DNA of 64,000 nt from NCBI GenBank assembly GCA_963556145.1, contig OY744471.1:1915590-1979589 (forward strand), given 5' to 3'. Source of the stretch: Hygrocybe punicea. Lineage: Eukaryota; Basidiomycota; Agaricomycetes; Agaricales; Hygrophoraceae. The translations under genes were made by a program, and so were the position numbers. The notes beneath the pieces were generated by a model, which was not told the DNA's origin, did not search any database, and was given only the letters and a program-made list of their open reading frames with translations. This document shows positions 22,697-34,800 of this stretch, piece by piece. Numbering within the stretch: the first letter of the stretch is position 1; each line of letters begins with the position of its first letter.

Positions 22697-25600
22697 TCAT
22701 TCTGTTGCGCCTGCTTTCGTGACATTCTTCCCATTCCGCCTCGGCCGCCCTTGCTGGGAATCGTGATCTGCTGGCTTCCTCCGTGTCTTTCTCCTTCTGC
22801 TTGCATTTGCGTTGCCATCCGATGTGTTCGAACTACCTTGTGGTGGTAGAGGCATTTGTTCTGCCTTCCTCCTCCCCTCATGCACATGGCCTGCCATGGA
22901 ATTAATTTTCTTCGGCATTTGCAACGACGTTGCTGCACCCTCGACAACCGAATTATCTGGCGGGTGGATCTGCCCTTGACCAGGCGGGATTACCACATTT
23001 ATTTGTTTTCCTTTCGCTCTGGAACCAGTACCCTTTCGGCGACTAGGTTTAGCAACACGCTGTTCTCGTCCACTCGCTGGTGGGAGTTCGCATAAGATGT
23101 CACCCAGACATACGCCCCATTCCAACATCTTTACTACCCGCTGGCAGTCGTGTCGAAACCGTTCCACACTCTGGAAGCTAATATTGCAGGTCACATTCTA
23201 TCGTGAAGTAGACTGATATTGTGAGTTCCAATGCAGCAGTGATGCTGGACTCACTTTGGTGTGAATAAATGGATCGACAATGACAAGTTGATGCTTGGCC
23301 CAAGTCTGGGCCTGGTCTTCATTCAAATCTTGTTCTTCAGCGTCATCGTCCTCCCATACCGGTTCTCCCGAGATTGCCTCAGAATCTTCGTCAACACTTC
23401 CGTCTTCTTGTGATGGCCGGGGTAGCAATCCACCTCTGCGCACGCTCATCATCTGTGTTTTGTACTGATGAACATTGCCCCAGTAGCTGCAAGATTGAAG
23501 TTGAGCAATACACTCAGAATTGAGAGATTGGATTCGCACTTAAACCACTCTCCCAAACATTCGCCCAGGTCCATGATTCTGCGCGGTTCCCAATGATCTG
23601 CCCTCCCATATCGAGCGTCGCACTTGAGTCTTCCTGCCCTCGATTTTATCCAAAAGAATCCATGCATAGTCATGTCGTCGGGTTCTGGTAGGTTCTCTTG
23701 TAGGTTTGGAAGCATCTCGTGTGTCTATCAGGAGTAAAGACGATCTTGTTAAATGCCCGTAAGATCAAATGGGACGGACCACTTCACTTGTAGGAAGCCA
23801 ATGGTCATCAGCATGAATGCATAACTGCTAAATGTAGCAGGTTTGCCAAACGTGCTGGGGCTATTCAAACCCAAAGGTTTGGCCCAACGCTTGATGTACT
23901 TGATCATTGGTCGAAGAAGCGGAGAAAGGTCGCAATAGCACTTGATCATTTGTGTATTGAGCATTCCTAACTGATCATTGACATTGATATCGCAGTCCAG
24001 GTCAGTAAGGGGATCTCTGAATTTCACTATGAACGTAGTTGTGATATCTTTATGAGTCGTACCAGTGAGGGGAGTGCCCACCTATAGGCACACTCGCTGC
24101 AGGTATACTTTGTACATTGACGAAACCAGCAGAACGGAGGGTAGTTGCAAGTTTTCTGTGCGAATATGGACTGTCAGAACTAATATTGGGTCCGTACAGA
24201 GCTGTTTTGTCTACCTGACGTTATAGATGACTAGAATTGGACCCATGACCTAAGAATACAGATGCATTCTCATTGATGTAGTGACTCACCGGGCAAATTA
24301 TTGATGTCAACACCAGGCGAAAAGCCATGGGTCCTCTCGGGATCCTTATTCGGTATCAAAAACGTAACTCTGGGAGGATGGGAGAAAGAAAGAAGTACGA
24401 ACAATGATAACCAGATCGAGGTCGCTAGAAAGGGACGATGCTCCGTACTGTGTGCTTCCGAACACTTCAACCTTGTAGTGTATCCCATATTTCCGACAAA
24501 GTATGTCTTGTACGCGACGTACTGTCAGCGCTCTAAGGCCAAGAATATCTTGGTGGAGTTCAGGCAACTGTTAGAAAAGTTGGGGTGTGATCAACCGAGA
24601 TATACAGTGACATCGTAATGATAAGGATTGACCTCCGAGACCGTTGTATTGGCGTGATAATGACGGGTCCCTTGTTGCAGTGAGAATCCCCTATTGAGCA
24701 CCTTGTTCATCCAGGGAGGTGTAAAGTTGTTCCCAAATATTGCAGTTAAAGGATTCGCCCGTTGTAGCGCCTGGCTGGCCAATCCACAATTGTAAGCAAA
24801 ATACTGAAGGGTGTTGTTGGATACGCCCTCTGCATGGTTCTATATAACACCAAAGTTGACGCGAGGTTGCAGGAATATCGTAAGATCGACAAACATAGGT
24901 AACGATGAAAGGGTCCTGAACGATAAGTCGGTTGAATCTCCAGGAGCCGGGTTCATATGAAAGATCATCCGGATCAATCAGGTAATTGCTGAAGATGATA
25001 GGCTGGGTCAATTGTTTTACGACATGTTGACGCTGTAGATATTTATTTTCGCGGACGGACACGGCATATTTCTGTGCAATGCCGGGGGCTCCACGCCAGA
25101 AACTAGGTGGGAGAAGTCAGCTATCAAACAAACACACAGTTAAGACCATTCTGCTGTGGTGTACCTGAAAAATTCAAGTAACAACGGCCCAAGGGACCCA
25201 CGGACCACATTATCGGCCACGAAGCTCGTGTCGACCCACACGGGATGAGTGAGCCATGGCCCACCGGAATTCTCAGACTGGTATTCGTGGGGGACCCAAC
25301 AGCCAGGCATCTTGCCCTTCAACTTGTGTTTCATGTCACGAAAAAAATCAAGTTTGTCCGCGCCAAATGTGTTCTGCAATACTCATCAAATAAGTGCAAT
25401 ATATTGGCGCAGACGCAGGAAACATGTACCTGCATAAAGCGGATCACGATCAATGCCAAACAAGCGGGAGTGAATTCGGTTATCTGCAATGAGCGCATCC
25501 AGACATAGACAATTGAGATGAATTCTCGCAGTATGTTGGGTAAAGCGGTGTTGACTGCTGTCAGAAAGCGGTACAAGGGAAGAACAGTGGAGTTCGGCAG

Positions 25601-26399
25601 TGTAAGCGTAAATTGGAGAGGAGTTACAGCTTGTAATTGAGGAGGGTACAAGAGACCTCCTTTATGTGTATGATGATAGGTCGGCCAAGGAATGGTAAAT
25701 TCGCGCGACACCGGCGGTTGCGTCCTCGGTGCACTTGAATTGGTGTCAAGCGGGTAGGAGAGAAACCCCCCTTCAAATCCAGCACTGACAAGAGCTTGGG
25801 CAACAAGGCTAAATCGCATCCAATCTATCGTTAGTCTTCGCCAAAGAGGTAATCCTATTTACAGACCTCGCGTTATAAATGTCGGGTAAGGCAGAGGAAT
25901 CGGCTATTCGAGGGTAACCTTTCTCCTGCTTTTTCCCCTACAACAGAAACAAGGAATTAGAGGCGAAGTCGTTTATGACGTTCGTCTATAACAACATTCG
26001 AAGTATCGAAAGGCTTACCACGATCACTAACTCCACTGGCGCACAGTGGACGTCTACCGCGTAGTTGTGCATACTGCAGTCTTCAACATCAAATTCATTC
26101 CCGCATAGCTTCTTCAAAGCGTTTTGGACTTCCCAAAGTGTTTGCTTTCGACGGGCGACCTCCTGTGGAGGTGGGCCAAATTCCTGAATGGCGATGACAG
26201 TATGAACGCCAGTTGCGACTAGTTGACTCACTCTTAAAATAAAAGCAATGTCGTTCGAGAGAGCCCCATGATACCGCGGTTGTACTTTCATTTCGAGAGC
26301 TTTCTTATTCCGTGCACTCGGCGACTTGGACGCGATGTGAGGCTCAAATAAACGCTGTTGGAATCCGCGAACTGTCGAAACGGAAGGAACAAATCTCAT
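22697..26399 (-). CDS. Cid1/TUT-family terminal nucleotidyltransferase with two nucleotidyltransferase-PAP cores
   Basis: Proteins of this family add A or U tails to RNA 3' ends. Two successive cores can be read. The N-terminal one (about 24.7-26.4 kb; MRFVPSVSTVRGFQQ at 26399) contains NYAVDVHCAPVELVIV and a PAP central-domain helix region near LQITEFTPACLALIVIRFMQ. The C-terminal one (about 23.5-24.57 kb) contains VEVFGSTQYGASSLSSDLDL, the G-S...D-x-D nucleotidyltransferase signature, and the central domain MIKYIKRWAKPLGLN...SSYAFMLMTIGFLQ. The C-terminus (22697-23194) is basic, with KPSRRKGTGSRAKGK and RRRKTRRK, probably for RNA binding. It ends at TGA 22697-22699. Many short introns interrupt it and not all splice sites were resolved. 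The duplicated layout with one clearly catalytic core recalls animal TUT4/TUT7; inactivity of the first core is inference. Confidence 0.7.
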
Positions 26400-27270
26400 A
26401 TAAAGCCTGTGGAAGACTCAGAAGGGCATTGCCTATTTCTCTTCACGACCTCTCTGATTCCTCACGACTGTTCCCTGGCACGGGTTGCCGTCTCTCCTGG
26501 CGCATTCTGTTTCTCACACATGGTATTTATACAATGCTGCCTATCTGAAGCTTGGCGTATTTGTCAAGGTAGTTAGTTACTCCATCCCAACATTGTTGGT
26601 GCTGCGGGTTACTGAGAGTTGCGCATTGCGCGACGTTCTCTGACAAATTCAGGCATTTCCCTTGTATTGTATACGTTCTCAAGGGTGGCATCAAGGCCGG
26701 AGGGCCGCGAGATGGTAAGAGACGTGCGGCCGGAGTTGGTGATGAGTGTTATGAATCTCCCTCAGGAGGGTCTGTTTCAATTCATCCATGCTTGATTTCA
26801 TGTGAGGGTGCTGCTTTTTTTTGACAGTGCTACAACCTTAAATCAAAATAAACATGATTTGGCTGCTCAGACACGTGTAAAGAACAACTTGGAAAGCTTA
26901 CTGACTCGGAAGCAGTGATATTAACTTTGCCGTCCAACTCGTCTACAGGGGATTGCAAGGATAGGTAGGATTCACCTTGTTCGTGGTAGGACATGTCACA
27001 CATCAATGATCGAACTTCGAGTACAATGTCAGCGAGAGAACACGTAAAGACATTCAGAGCTTACTTTGGAATCGAATAACTGGGGAATTGTGGGGCTGGT
27101 TGACAGGTTTTGTCAGTTTCTGGTGAGTACGAAAAATCGAACTGTGGCTTGTAACTGTTGCACAAAATCGCACATATCATATCGGGGTGGTGGTGGTGGG
27201 GATCGTAACCGCACGTGTAATTGTCCAAAAGACTATTAAAATTGATTCGTACAATTTGGTGGTAGGCCTC
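26400..27270. other. Intergenic region, no gene recognised
   Basis: 870 bp between the nucleotidyltransferase start and the V-ATPase subunit E stop. Short frames here show no family resemblance. A (GGT)n stretch lies at 27184-27199. Confidence 0.4.
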
Positions 27271-28265
27271 TCAAGAAAAGAATTTACGATTCTCGTTGGG
27301 TCCAAAGAGGTCTTTCCTAATTTCAGGCAACATCTGGGGAATAATATCAAAACACAGTTCAAGGAACAATACATCAAGTGCACGTACCCTATCTTCAAGT
27401 AATCGCAAGCGCTCGTCCAGAGTGTTATCAATCGTAATCCGCCGTGTGCCGCTCACCAACTTGATCCCGCCAGCGCTACATTTTTGTGTCCAGAACAGGA
27501 GCATTTCAGGGCTCAGAACGCAAAGAAATTCAATCATGCAATGCACACGCACCAGTCATTGCTCAACGTCCCTTCAACATCAAACATGATCTGCCGGCCG
27601 CTTATTTCTGTAAATGTCCTTGCCGCCGATACTGAGGCGTGCGTCACAATTCCGACGTCCTTCTGCCGTGCGTGTACGGTGACGTGTGGCTCTAGGAGTA
27701 GGAGATACCCCTGCACGATGACTCCCTCAAGGAACTGCACATATCGACTGTCGTCCTTGGCTAAAGTGAGGATGGAGGTGCGCGCGGTGGAGAAGAGGTC
27801 CTGGAGGTGCTCTTCGCGGCGGTGGAGCAGTTTCAGGCGGGATTTGTTGGTCAGTGTTGACTGGGCGCTGTGTTGGAAGGAGTTGTGAGACGAGATGTAA
27901 GTTGGGGTGTGGAGTGATGGGGGGGAAGTGAGAAGTACATACATCTTCTGAGATACCTCGACGCCTTTGCGCTTCTTCTCATACTGGGAATCGATAGCGT
28001 GCTGCTCTTGCTTGACGAGCTTCGCCTGGTTCCGCATTGTCAGTGGGTCACGTAGTCTGTAGGAAGAAGACAATACCAGCCTTCTCTATGGCAAACTCCT
28101 CATCCGCCTTGACTTTGATCTCGCGGGCCTTCTCTAGTGCCTCTTGCTTGATGAAGGCGACCTGCCGGGCATTGGTTGTGGAGATGCGAAAACGAAATAA
28201 GATCTGCTCACCATCTTGTTCATTTCTGTTAGGACCTCATCGTCATTCAAAGGCCTGCTCGCCAT
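27271..28265 (-). CDS. vma4: V-type proton ATPase subunit E
   Basis: Subunit E forms, with subunit G, the peripheral stalks of the vacuolar proton pump. The start at 28265 gives MASRPLNDDEVLTEMNKM, then VAFIKQEALEKAREIKVKAD, a long charged helix typical of subunit E. The second part continues KLVKQEQHAIDSQYEKKRKG and STLTNKSRLKLLHRREEHLQ. The globular C-terminal domain has YLLLLEPHVTVHARQKDVGI, GGIKLVSGTRRITIDNTLDE and RLRLLEDRMLPEIRKDLFGP, ending NRKFFS at TGA 27271-27273. Introns are short, for example one starting GTACGTGC between EDR and MLPE. Length is about 225-230 residues, normal for the family. It is transcribed in the same direction as the Rdx gene upstream, whose stop is 107 bp away. 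Confidence 0.9.
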
Positions 28266-28371
28266 GTCTCTGGACAATGTTTGAATAAATTCAAGTTGTT
28301 CGGTGGACTACATTCACCCGTGGGAAGATAATTTAATCTTATCTGATTTTTCAACAAATACAAGTCAAAAG

Positions 28372-29092
28372 TCATAAATCTCTCCTGTCCGAATGCCCCA
28401 ACGCCCTGCCCTGATCTACGCAATCCCGAATCCGCTGTTTCTGGAAAGGCGCTTCAAGTTCAGGTGCGAAACATCGACGAGGTCGTCTTTTGCACCCACC
28501 AGCACCTTCAACTCAGGGAACCCTCCCTCCGACTTTCTATCCCACACCATCGTAGCTGCCGACGGTCCCTCATTCTCCTCCACTTGAGTTTCGTCGACAC
28601 CCTCACCCTCGGGCTGGCTTTGGCCCGCGCGGGCACGACACAACCATACGCGGAACCTGCCTGCCGTTTCCTCACCGTTCAGCGGTACGAGCGTGATCGC
28701 CTGCAACGCAGGTGGGGGGAACGTTAGGAAGAGTTCAGTCGACACCCACGTCGCGCGGTGCAGCCTGTCGGAGGGGAGATGCAATTATCAGAGATCATGA
28801 AGGCAAAGCTCAGACTGGTGATGTGTGCCATGCAACGGACGTGCGTGTTGCTTACCAGCGACACTGTTCGAGACCATCAGAATATATAATATATAGAGTA
28901 TACGCATACGCATTGGTATATTAGATGATAGGTGAAACTCACTCTATCGCAGAACTCGATGACGACGCTGGGAGATGGAGGAGACGTTGGAGGGACAAAG
29001 GTAGCGGTAGCGGTATTGTCTTCAACGCGGCCAAGCTTTCTGTGTTCTTGCGTGACTGCTGGTTCTGCTGACGGTTGGTTTGACGAGGCCAT
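28372..29092 (-). CDS. Rdx-family (selenoprotein W/T/H-like) thioredoxin-fold protein
   Basis: Rdx proteins are small thioredoxin-like proteins with a CxxC (or CxxU) redox motif. Exon 1 runs from ATG 29092 and ends in VVIEFCDR. An 8-nt microexon (28856-28863, TGTCGCTG) supplies the second cysteine. The next exon, from 28764, begins in the split Trp codon and continues LHRATWVSTELFLTFPPPAL. Joined, the motif reads FCDRCRWLHRATW, exactly the family pattern (CxxC followed by RWLLRAAW in relatives). The end of the domain is TMVWDRKSEGGFPELK, then after a 55-60 nt intron KQRIRDCVDQG and a short tail to TGA at 28372-28374. It uses Cys, not selenocysteine, as expected for fungi. An acidic insertion (about 20 residues, PEGEGVDETQVEENEG) lies before the last strand. 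The partner is unknown. Confidence 0.85.
28856..28863 (-). other. 8-nt microexon of the Rdx gene
   Basis: The minus strand reads ...CGAACAG|TGTCGCTG|GTAAGC. It is flanked by a CAG acceptor and a GTAAG donor. It encodes the second Cys of CxxC, an Arg and two bases of a Trp codon. Without it the family motif FC-DR-C-RW cannot be formed. Confidence 0.75.
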
Positions 29093-29409
29093 GACAAAAG
29101 ACGGAATCGGACTATGCCGTCGTATACGTAGGTGGCAACATCAGCACATGTTTTACGAGCAGAAGAAAAACATTGATAGCATTAATATCGTCAACATTGT
29201 CCACCCCACCAGGGGGCTGAGCAAGGGGATTTACTTCTGTCCAAAATGTCCTTGTACGCAAGCACGTCTAATCCAAGTCCTCAAGTGTCACCGACGCCTC
29301 CCTACCCAGCACCAACACCCACCTCAACATTTTTTCCACATCTTGACATAGTCCCTGTGGTGAAAACCACGCAACTCAGGTCACTGAGACTGGCTAAAAA
29401 AAGCTTCTC

Positions 29410-31710
29410 TCACACTCTGAATGCGCGATCATTAGCACTCTTTGGCCATGTCGCGTACCACTGGTCCTGCGCACTGGCAAAATCCAGCATTGCAGCTAGA
29501 CAAAAACACCCTCGTGATTAGCACGCCCCCAATACCAAACGACCGAACAACAACAGGAAACTCACTTTGCGACTGATCTTCCCACGGTTTACCTCCAATT
29601 CCATCCGGGAACCATCCACTGGTCCCCCCCGCCGCGACATCCAACACCAAATAAAACGCTGCCACGCTGAAATTAGCATCGTCATCCAAGAACAAAACAA
29701 GACAAACCAACTCACGGCGGTCAAATGGGGCATTTACACCGCCCGCGCCCCATGGGTCCGCCACCCCCACCACAGGCCCCCCACTCCCATTCACCGCGGT
29801 CCTCGGGAATTTGCCACGCTCCCAGAAGCTCTCGCGTTCCTGCCGAGTGGTAAGGGTGAGCATAGCACGCACGCGGCTGTCCACGTAGAACCGCATGAAC
29901 TGCGCGTCCCACTCGAGCGCGTAGATGTGGAACCCAGTGTTGAATGGTGCACGCTTGGAGGAGACCCATCCGAAGAGTGTGCGGGCAAGGCCTGGGAGGG
30001 GGCCGTAGTGCAGTGATGAACGCACGACATTGATACCTTGTGCCGGGTATGACGGGCCGTTGCCCCGTGCTTCCATAATCTGCGAATAGATGAGTCAGTG
30101 CGGGAGGGACGGGGGAAGCAGGCACGAACGTCCATCTCGCCACTGAGTGGCCACGCGCCGTAGGATTCGTCCTCGGACAGCATCCATATTGCCCTGTGTT
30201 TGGGTCAGTAACCACCAGGCACAGGGGGAGGGAAGGGAAACGCACGGCCAAAGCCAGTCTCTGCACTCTACGCGTCAGATTACAGTGTATTTGAATGAGG
30301 GGAAAGAGACACGAACCCGCGTGGCAGCTTTGCGCGTACTTCAACCTTTCCGTACTGGATGTTGTATTTGCCTTTAGTGCTCAAGCGGGCGCTCATAACT
30401 GGGTTGATGACATGGGTTCCGTCGCTCTGGGCGCTGCATGCGCTTTTCGTCTACGGGGCATGGGTGAAAGGTAATGAGGGGAGTTATGGAGGAACACACC
30501 AAGTTATTCACAGTGGCTGTGCATTGATCGAGTGTGTAGTTTCCACCGTTCAAGACGCGGTCGTAGCCGATGACGTCCGATGTGAGAGTGGGCATGATGT
30601 AGAGGTTGCCGTTCTGGACGTAGGAGTTGGTATCGAGTGCGGTTGTCATCTGGAACTCACCGTTCCTGCGAGACATCAAAATGAGGATGACGGCGAGAAG
30701 AAAGGGACATACCCAAAGCCGCCCAATTCGACGTCGCGGGTCCAGGTGTTGTCGGTATCGAGGGAAACAAAGTTGTCGTCGAGAATGAGACAGAGCTGCT
30801 TGGGGTCGAGTTTGTAGAGAGTTACGACGCCGCGCCAGCAGAGGACTGCAGCAGCGGCGACGCCGAACCAGAACCCAACAAATGTGAGCCACCAGCTTGC
30901 GCTGGAGCGGCGGTCGGGCTCTGCGAGCCACGGTTTGTCCCCGCGTGCGAGTTTGGTGGGGAGGGCAGTGGAGGGGAGGGGGGGTTTTGATTTTGGGAGG
31001 GCGAGAACGAGAGCGGAGGAAGCAGCGCTGTGGGCTACGGGCGGAGTTGCGCCGACGAGACGGGAAGGATAAGCAGATGGCGGGGCCCAGAGAGACGAGG
31101 AGGGACGAGATGCCGGAGAAAGGAAGGGGGATCGGAAAGTTTGGGAGTTGCTGCGAGGAAGAGCGGATCCGGCACCGTGACCGATATCACTGACGGTGCC
31201 GGAGATGATTGCGCCAGCAGCGCTGTTCCGGTAGACAGGACTTGTGCCAGAGAAGCAGAGATCGGTTGCACTGTGGGTTTCGCGGAGACGGACAGGCTGG
31301 GGGTCATCGGAGGGCGAGGGTTGTTGTGTTGCGGGTGGAAGACCATGGAAACTGTACCGACGGGGACCAAAGCCGGGGATGGGAGTGCCCGGGTCTGGGT
31401 TTCCAGGGTAAGACTGGAAGGGAAAGGCGAAGGAAGAGGGGGGAGGACCACGGGAGAGAGGAGGCAGGGCAGGGTTTGAGGAAGTTGCGATTGATGAAAG
31501 ACGACGGCTGTGGGTGCGATATGGGCGTGAACGAGGAGGACGGGCTGTTTGGGGTGGGGGAGTGGGGGATGGGGGAGTGCTTGGGACGTCAGAGTCATCG
31601 TCGTCGGTTGTGGAAATTGAGGTACGGGTGTTCGGGAAGAAGAAAGGACGAGGAGGACGAAGAGGATGGCTGACGTTGCTGTCGCGGTCGTCGTTGTCGT
31701 CGCTGGACAT
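29410..31710 (-). CDS. kre6: KRE6/SKN1-like beta-1,6-glucan synthesis-associated protein (GH16-like)
   Basis: Kre6/Skn1 are type-II membrane proteins of the secretory pathway needed for cell-wall beta-1,6-glucan. From ATG 31710 there is a long Ser/Pro-rich cytoplasmic N-terminus of about 270 residues, with one transmembrane helix (FVGFWFGVAAAAVLCWRGVV) near residues 270-295. The lumenal domain follows: FVSLDTDNTWTRDVELGGFG, FQMTTALDTNSYVQNGNLYI, and YGKVEVRAKLPRGDWLWPAI. It then has the GH16-like active-site segment LSGEMDIMEARGN, with the Glu-x-Asp-x-x-Glu residues present. The end is FYLVLDVAAGGTSGWFPDG then DQWYATWPKSANDRAFRV and TGA 29410-29412. At least five short introns occur. The start codon is 129 bp from that of the divergent glycosyltransferase gene. 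Confidence 0.88.
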
Positions 31711-31839
31711 GGTGAGGAAAGAATAACGGAAGCGAAGTAGGGTTTCGTGCCTAGGAATATCCTTTTCTCCTTATCAACGGTTCCTCGCCAATTACGTTCC
31801 TCTGACCAGCACAACCACAACGTTCCCCTTCTTCGCTGG
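31711..31839. promoter_or_regulatory. Compact bidirectional promoter between kre6-like and glycosyltransferase genes
   Basis: Only 129 bp separate the two divergent start codons, so both promoters and 5' UTRs must overlap. No TATA box is evident. Confidence 0.55.
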
Positions 31840-34800
31840 ATGGACTACGACCGCTACGATGCTTTCCTCCACCACATTTTCAAGCAGACCCAAGGCGACG
31901 CCTGGTTCCGTCCAAACGAAGACGCCCTGTCCGCAGGGGTCGCTCTCCGCATCATCGACAATCCCCCCCAGTTCCGCGTTTTTCCCTACGAGAACATCGC
32001 CCTCGAGCCGTTCGAGACGGCGGTCGCTGCTCTCAACCCCGTCGTCGCGGTAAAAGTCCGTAGTGCAGCCGTCCACGCTGCCTTGGCCGACGTGTGAGTT
32101 GTGGCGTCGTGACTGGCGTTCAATGAAATCTTTTTTTTTGTTCCCGATTTTGATGGTGGCACGCACGTGTTTTGAACAGCGGACCGGACGATAAAAATAT
32201 TTACATCGACGCCAACACTCGCATTCAGATCCTCGACACCATCCTCCTCCTTCCCCACGCCGACAAGGAACAGGGCGCTGCTTTCATCGTCAGTCTCTCC
32301 TTCTTCCCCCCACCCGCTCCCTCCCAACTCACACCCGAACTCACAGCGCGATGAACGCGTCCTCATCGTCTGGTCCGACACTCTCGACGCAATCATCCCA
32401 ACCTGCAACGATTTTGATAATCGCCTCATAAAGCTCCTATGGCGCTCTCGCCCAAACCATCTCCCCCCATCAACTCCCGTAACCGCAACAGCGTCCACTA
32501 CCCGTAATCCCATCCCTAACCAATCGGGCTTCTCTTCTCTCGCTGGAAGCGTATCCGGCCATTCCCTTGTTCGTGCTAACGGTCGCTTCCCCACACCCGC
32601 AGACGTAGAGAAGGCCCTTGATCTCTCTGCCCCTTCTGGTGACGGGAATACGTCACCTAGCCTCGAGGATGGGCATATCCCCAAAGAGAAACTTTCTGTC
32701 CCCAAACCCGTGGTCAAGAGAAACTGGTTCGGCAAAATTATTGACGTCGAGAAAGCAGACGAGGTGCTTGGAAAACGTCCTACCCAGCTATATGCGCCCA
32801 TATATAATGGCTTCGCCGCAGGATTGGCTGTCTTCTTTATCGGGAATGGCGTCAGTACGTGTTCCCTCTTTCATCCCCACGTTCTTCCACTGAACACAAT
32901 TCACAGAGACCGTCTTGCAAGAGTGGTCACTCGATGGTTCCTTTGTCCGCTTTGCCCTCTTTGCAACGCTGCCAATGCTTTACTGCGTCGGTCTCGTACG
33001 TTTCTTCTCTTTTATTTCGGCAATTCTCTATTGATTTTGTTCTCTTGAATAGTTTTTTGCCTTGCAGATCATACAGAACATTACAATGGCGTATGCTTTT
33101 CCCCCCTCCCATCTTCCTACTCCTTACACCTTCCATCCCCTCAGCATCGGTCCCATCGCGCACTGCCACGAAAACTCGAAATACTACTCTGCCATCCCAC
33201 CTCGCCCAAACAAGGTGGTCGATAACCGTCTTCCCCACGTCACAATCCAAATGCCTATCTACAAGGAAAGCCTCCAATCCGTACTGTACGTGCTTGCCTC
33301 TGCATACATCACTTTAAATACATCTCAATGGCTCATAGGATACCGTCCATTGAGTCTATAAAGCGTGCCATGCAGACTTATGCACGCCAAGGCGGAACCT
33401 CCACCATCTTCGTCAACGACGATGGCCTTCGCGTGTGTCCTCCCTCACTCGCCCGTGCTGGTGTTCGTCCGCTGATTTTCCCCTTCAGCTTCTCCCCACG
33501 GCAGACAGCGATGCTCGCATCGCGTTTTACAAAACACACGGCATCGGGTGGGTCGCTCGCCCACCTCACGACCCTGCCCCCGGCGGGTTCAAACGCGCAG
33601 GTCGCTTCAAGAAGGCATCAAACATGAACTACGCTCTCACACTCTCGCTCAAGGCAGAACGGCACCTTGCGGCACTGCAGCGTGGTCGGTTGTCGACATC
33701 AACCTCCGGGGGATGCCGGACATCTCTGGGGCGCGAAGGAGCGGAGGAGACAGACCCTGAGGGGGACCTGGAGGAACGTGCGCTGGCAATGGCGATAGAG
33801 GAGACATCTGCGGCAACTGGGGGCCAGTTCCGTCCATGGGCGGCGAATGGGAAGGCTGTGAGGATCGGGGAGATTTTGTTGCTTGTGGATTCGGATACCA
33901 TCGTGCCCGAGGTGAAAGGGGATTATCCCATCCTCCTTCTGTGTTTTTCTTTCCCTCTGATGTGTATGGCATTTTGTAGGATTGTATGCGTGATGCCGCG
34001 AGAGAGATGGCCGAGTGCCCGACGGTGGCCATCATACAGCACGCGTCCGACATTATGCAGATCGCCCATCACTATTTTGAAAATGGTTTCGCCTACTTTA
34101 CTCGGCGGATAAATCGGTGTATCTCGATGGGTGAGCAAATTTTTATTGTTGATTCTTGTTGGCTCACGTCTTGGTCAAGCGTGCGCGAACGGCGAGGTTG
34201 CCCCGTTTGTCGGGCACAATGCGTGAGTGTTTCCCACCTCCCTCCCATTCACGTCGTGGCATTTGTGTGCTGAGGTGATTTGTGCAGGTTCCTGCGATGG
34301 CAGGCGCTGCAGGACGCGGCATTCGTGGATGCGGATGGGCAGGAGAAGATCTGGAGCGAATCCAACGTTTCGGAGGATTTTGACGTGGCTCTGCGCTTGC
34401 AACGGCGCGGATACATCATCCGGTTAGTGGGCCCTTTTCTTCAGTGCGGTGGTTTCATAATGTGGGTGTTAGGTGGGCGACGTATGCAAAAGGAATGTTC
34501 AAGGAGGGTGTATCGCTTACCGTGGACGACGAGATAAATCGGTGGCAAAAGTATGCGTATGGGTGTAACGAGTGAGTGTGTGGCTCTTGCGCGAGTCGGT
34601 GTAGGAGGATGTTGACGGTCCTCTTAAAATGAGATTGCTCTTCAATCCGTTTGTGCAGTGGTGGCGGAAAGGGCCGATAGCACGTCCCATCCACGAGTTC
34701 TTGTGGTCCAACGCACCATTGCACTACAAAATATCCATGATGGCGTATATGTTCTCATATTGTAAGTTCTCTTTGTCTGTGGTGCGAGAATACGGGCTGA

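Noticed and set aside
30676..31820. Other long frames overlapping the KRE6-like N-terminus on both strands
   Set aside because: Shadow frames of the Ser/Pro-rich exon; no conserved content.
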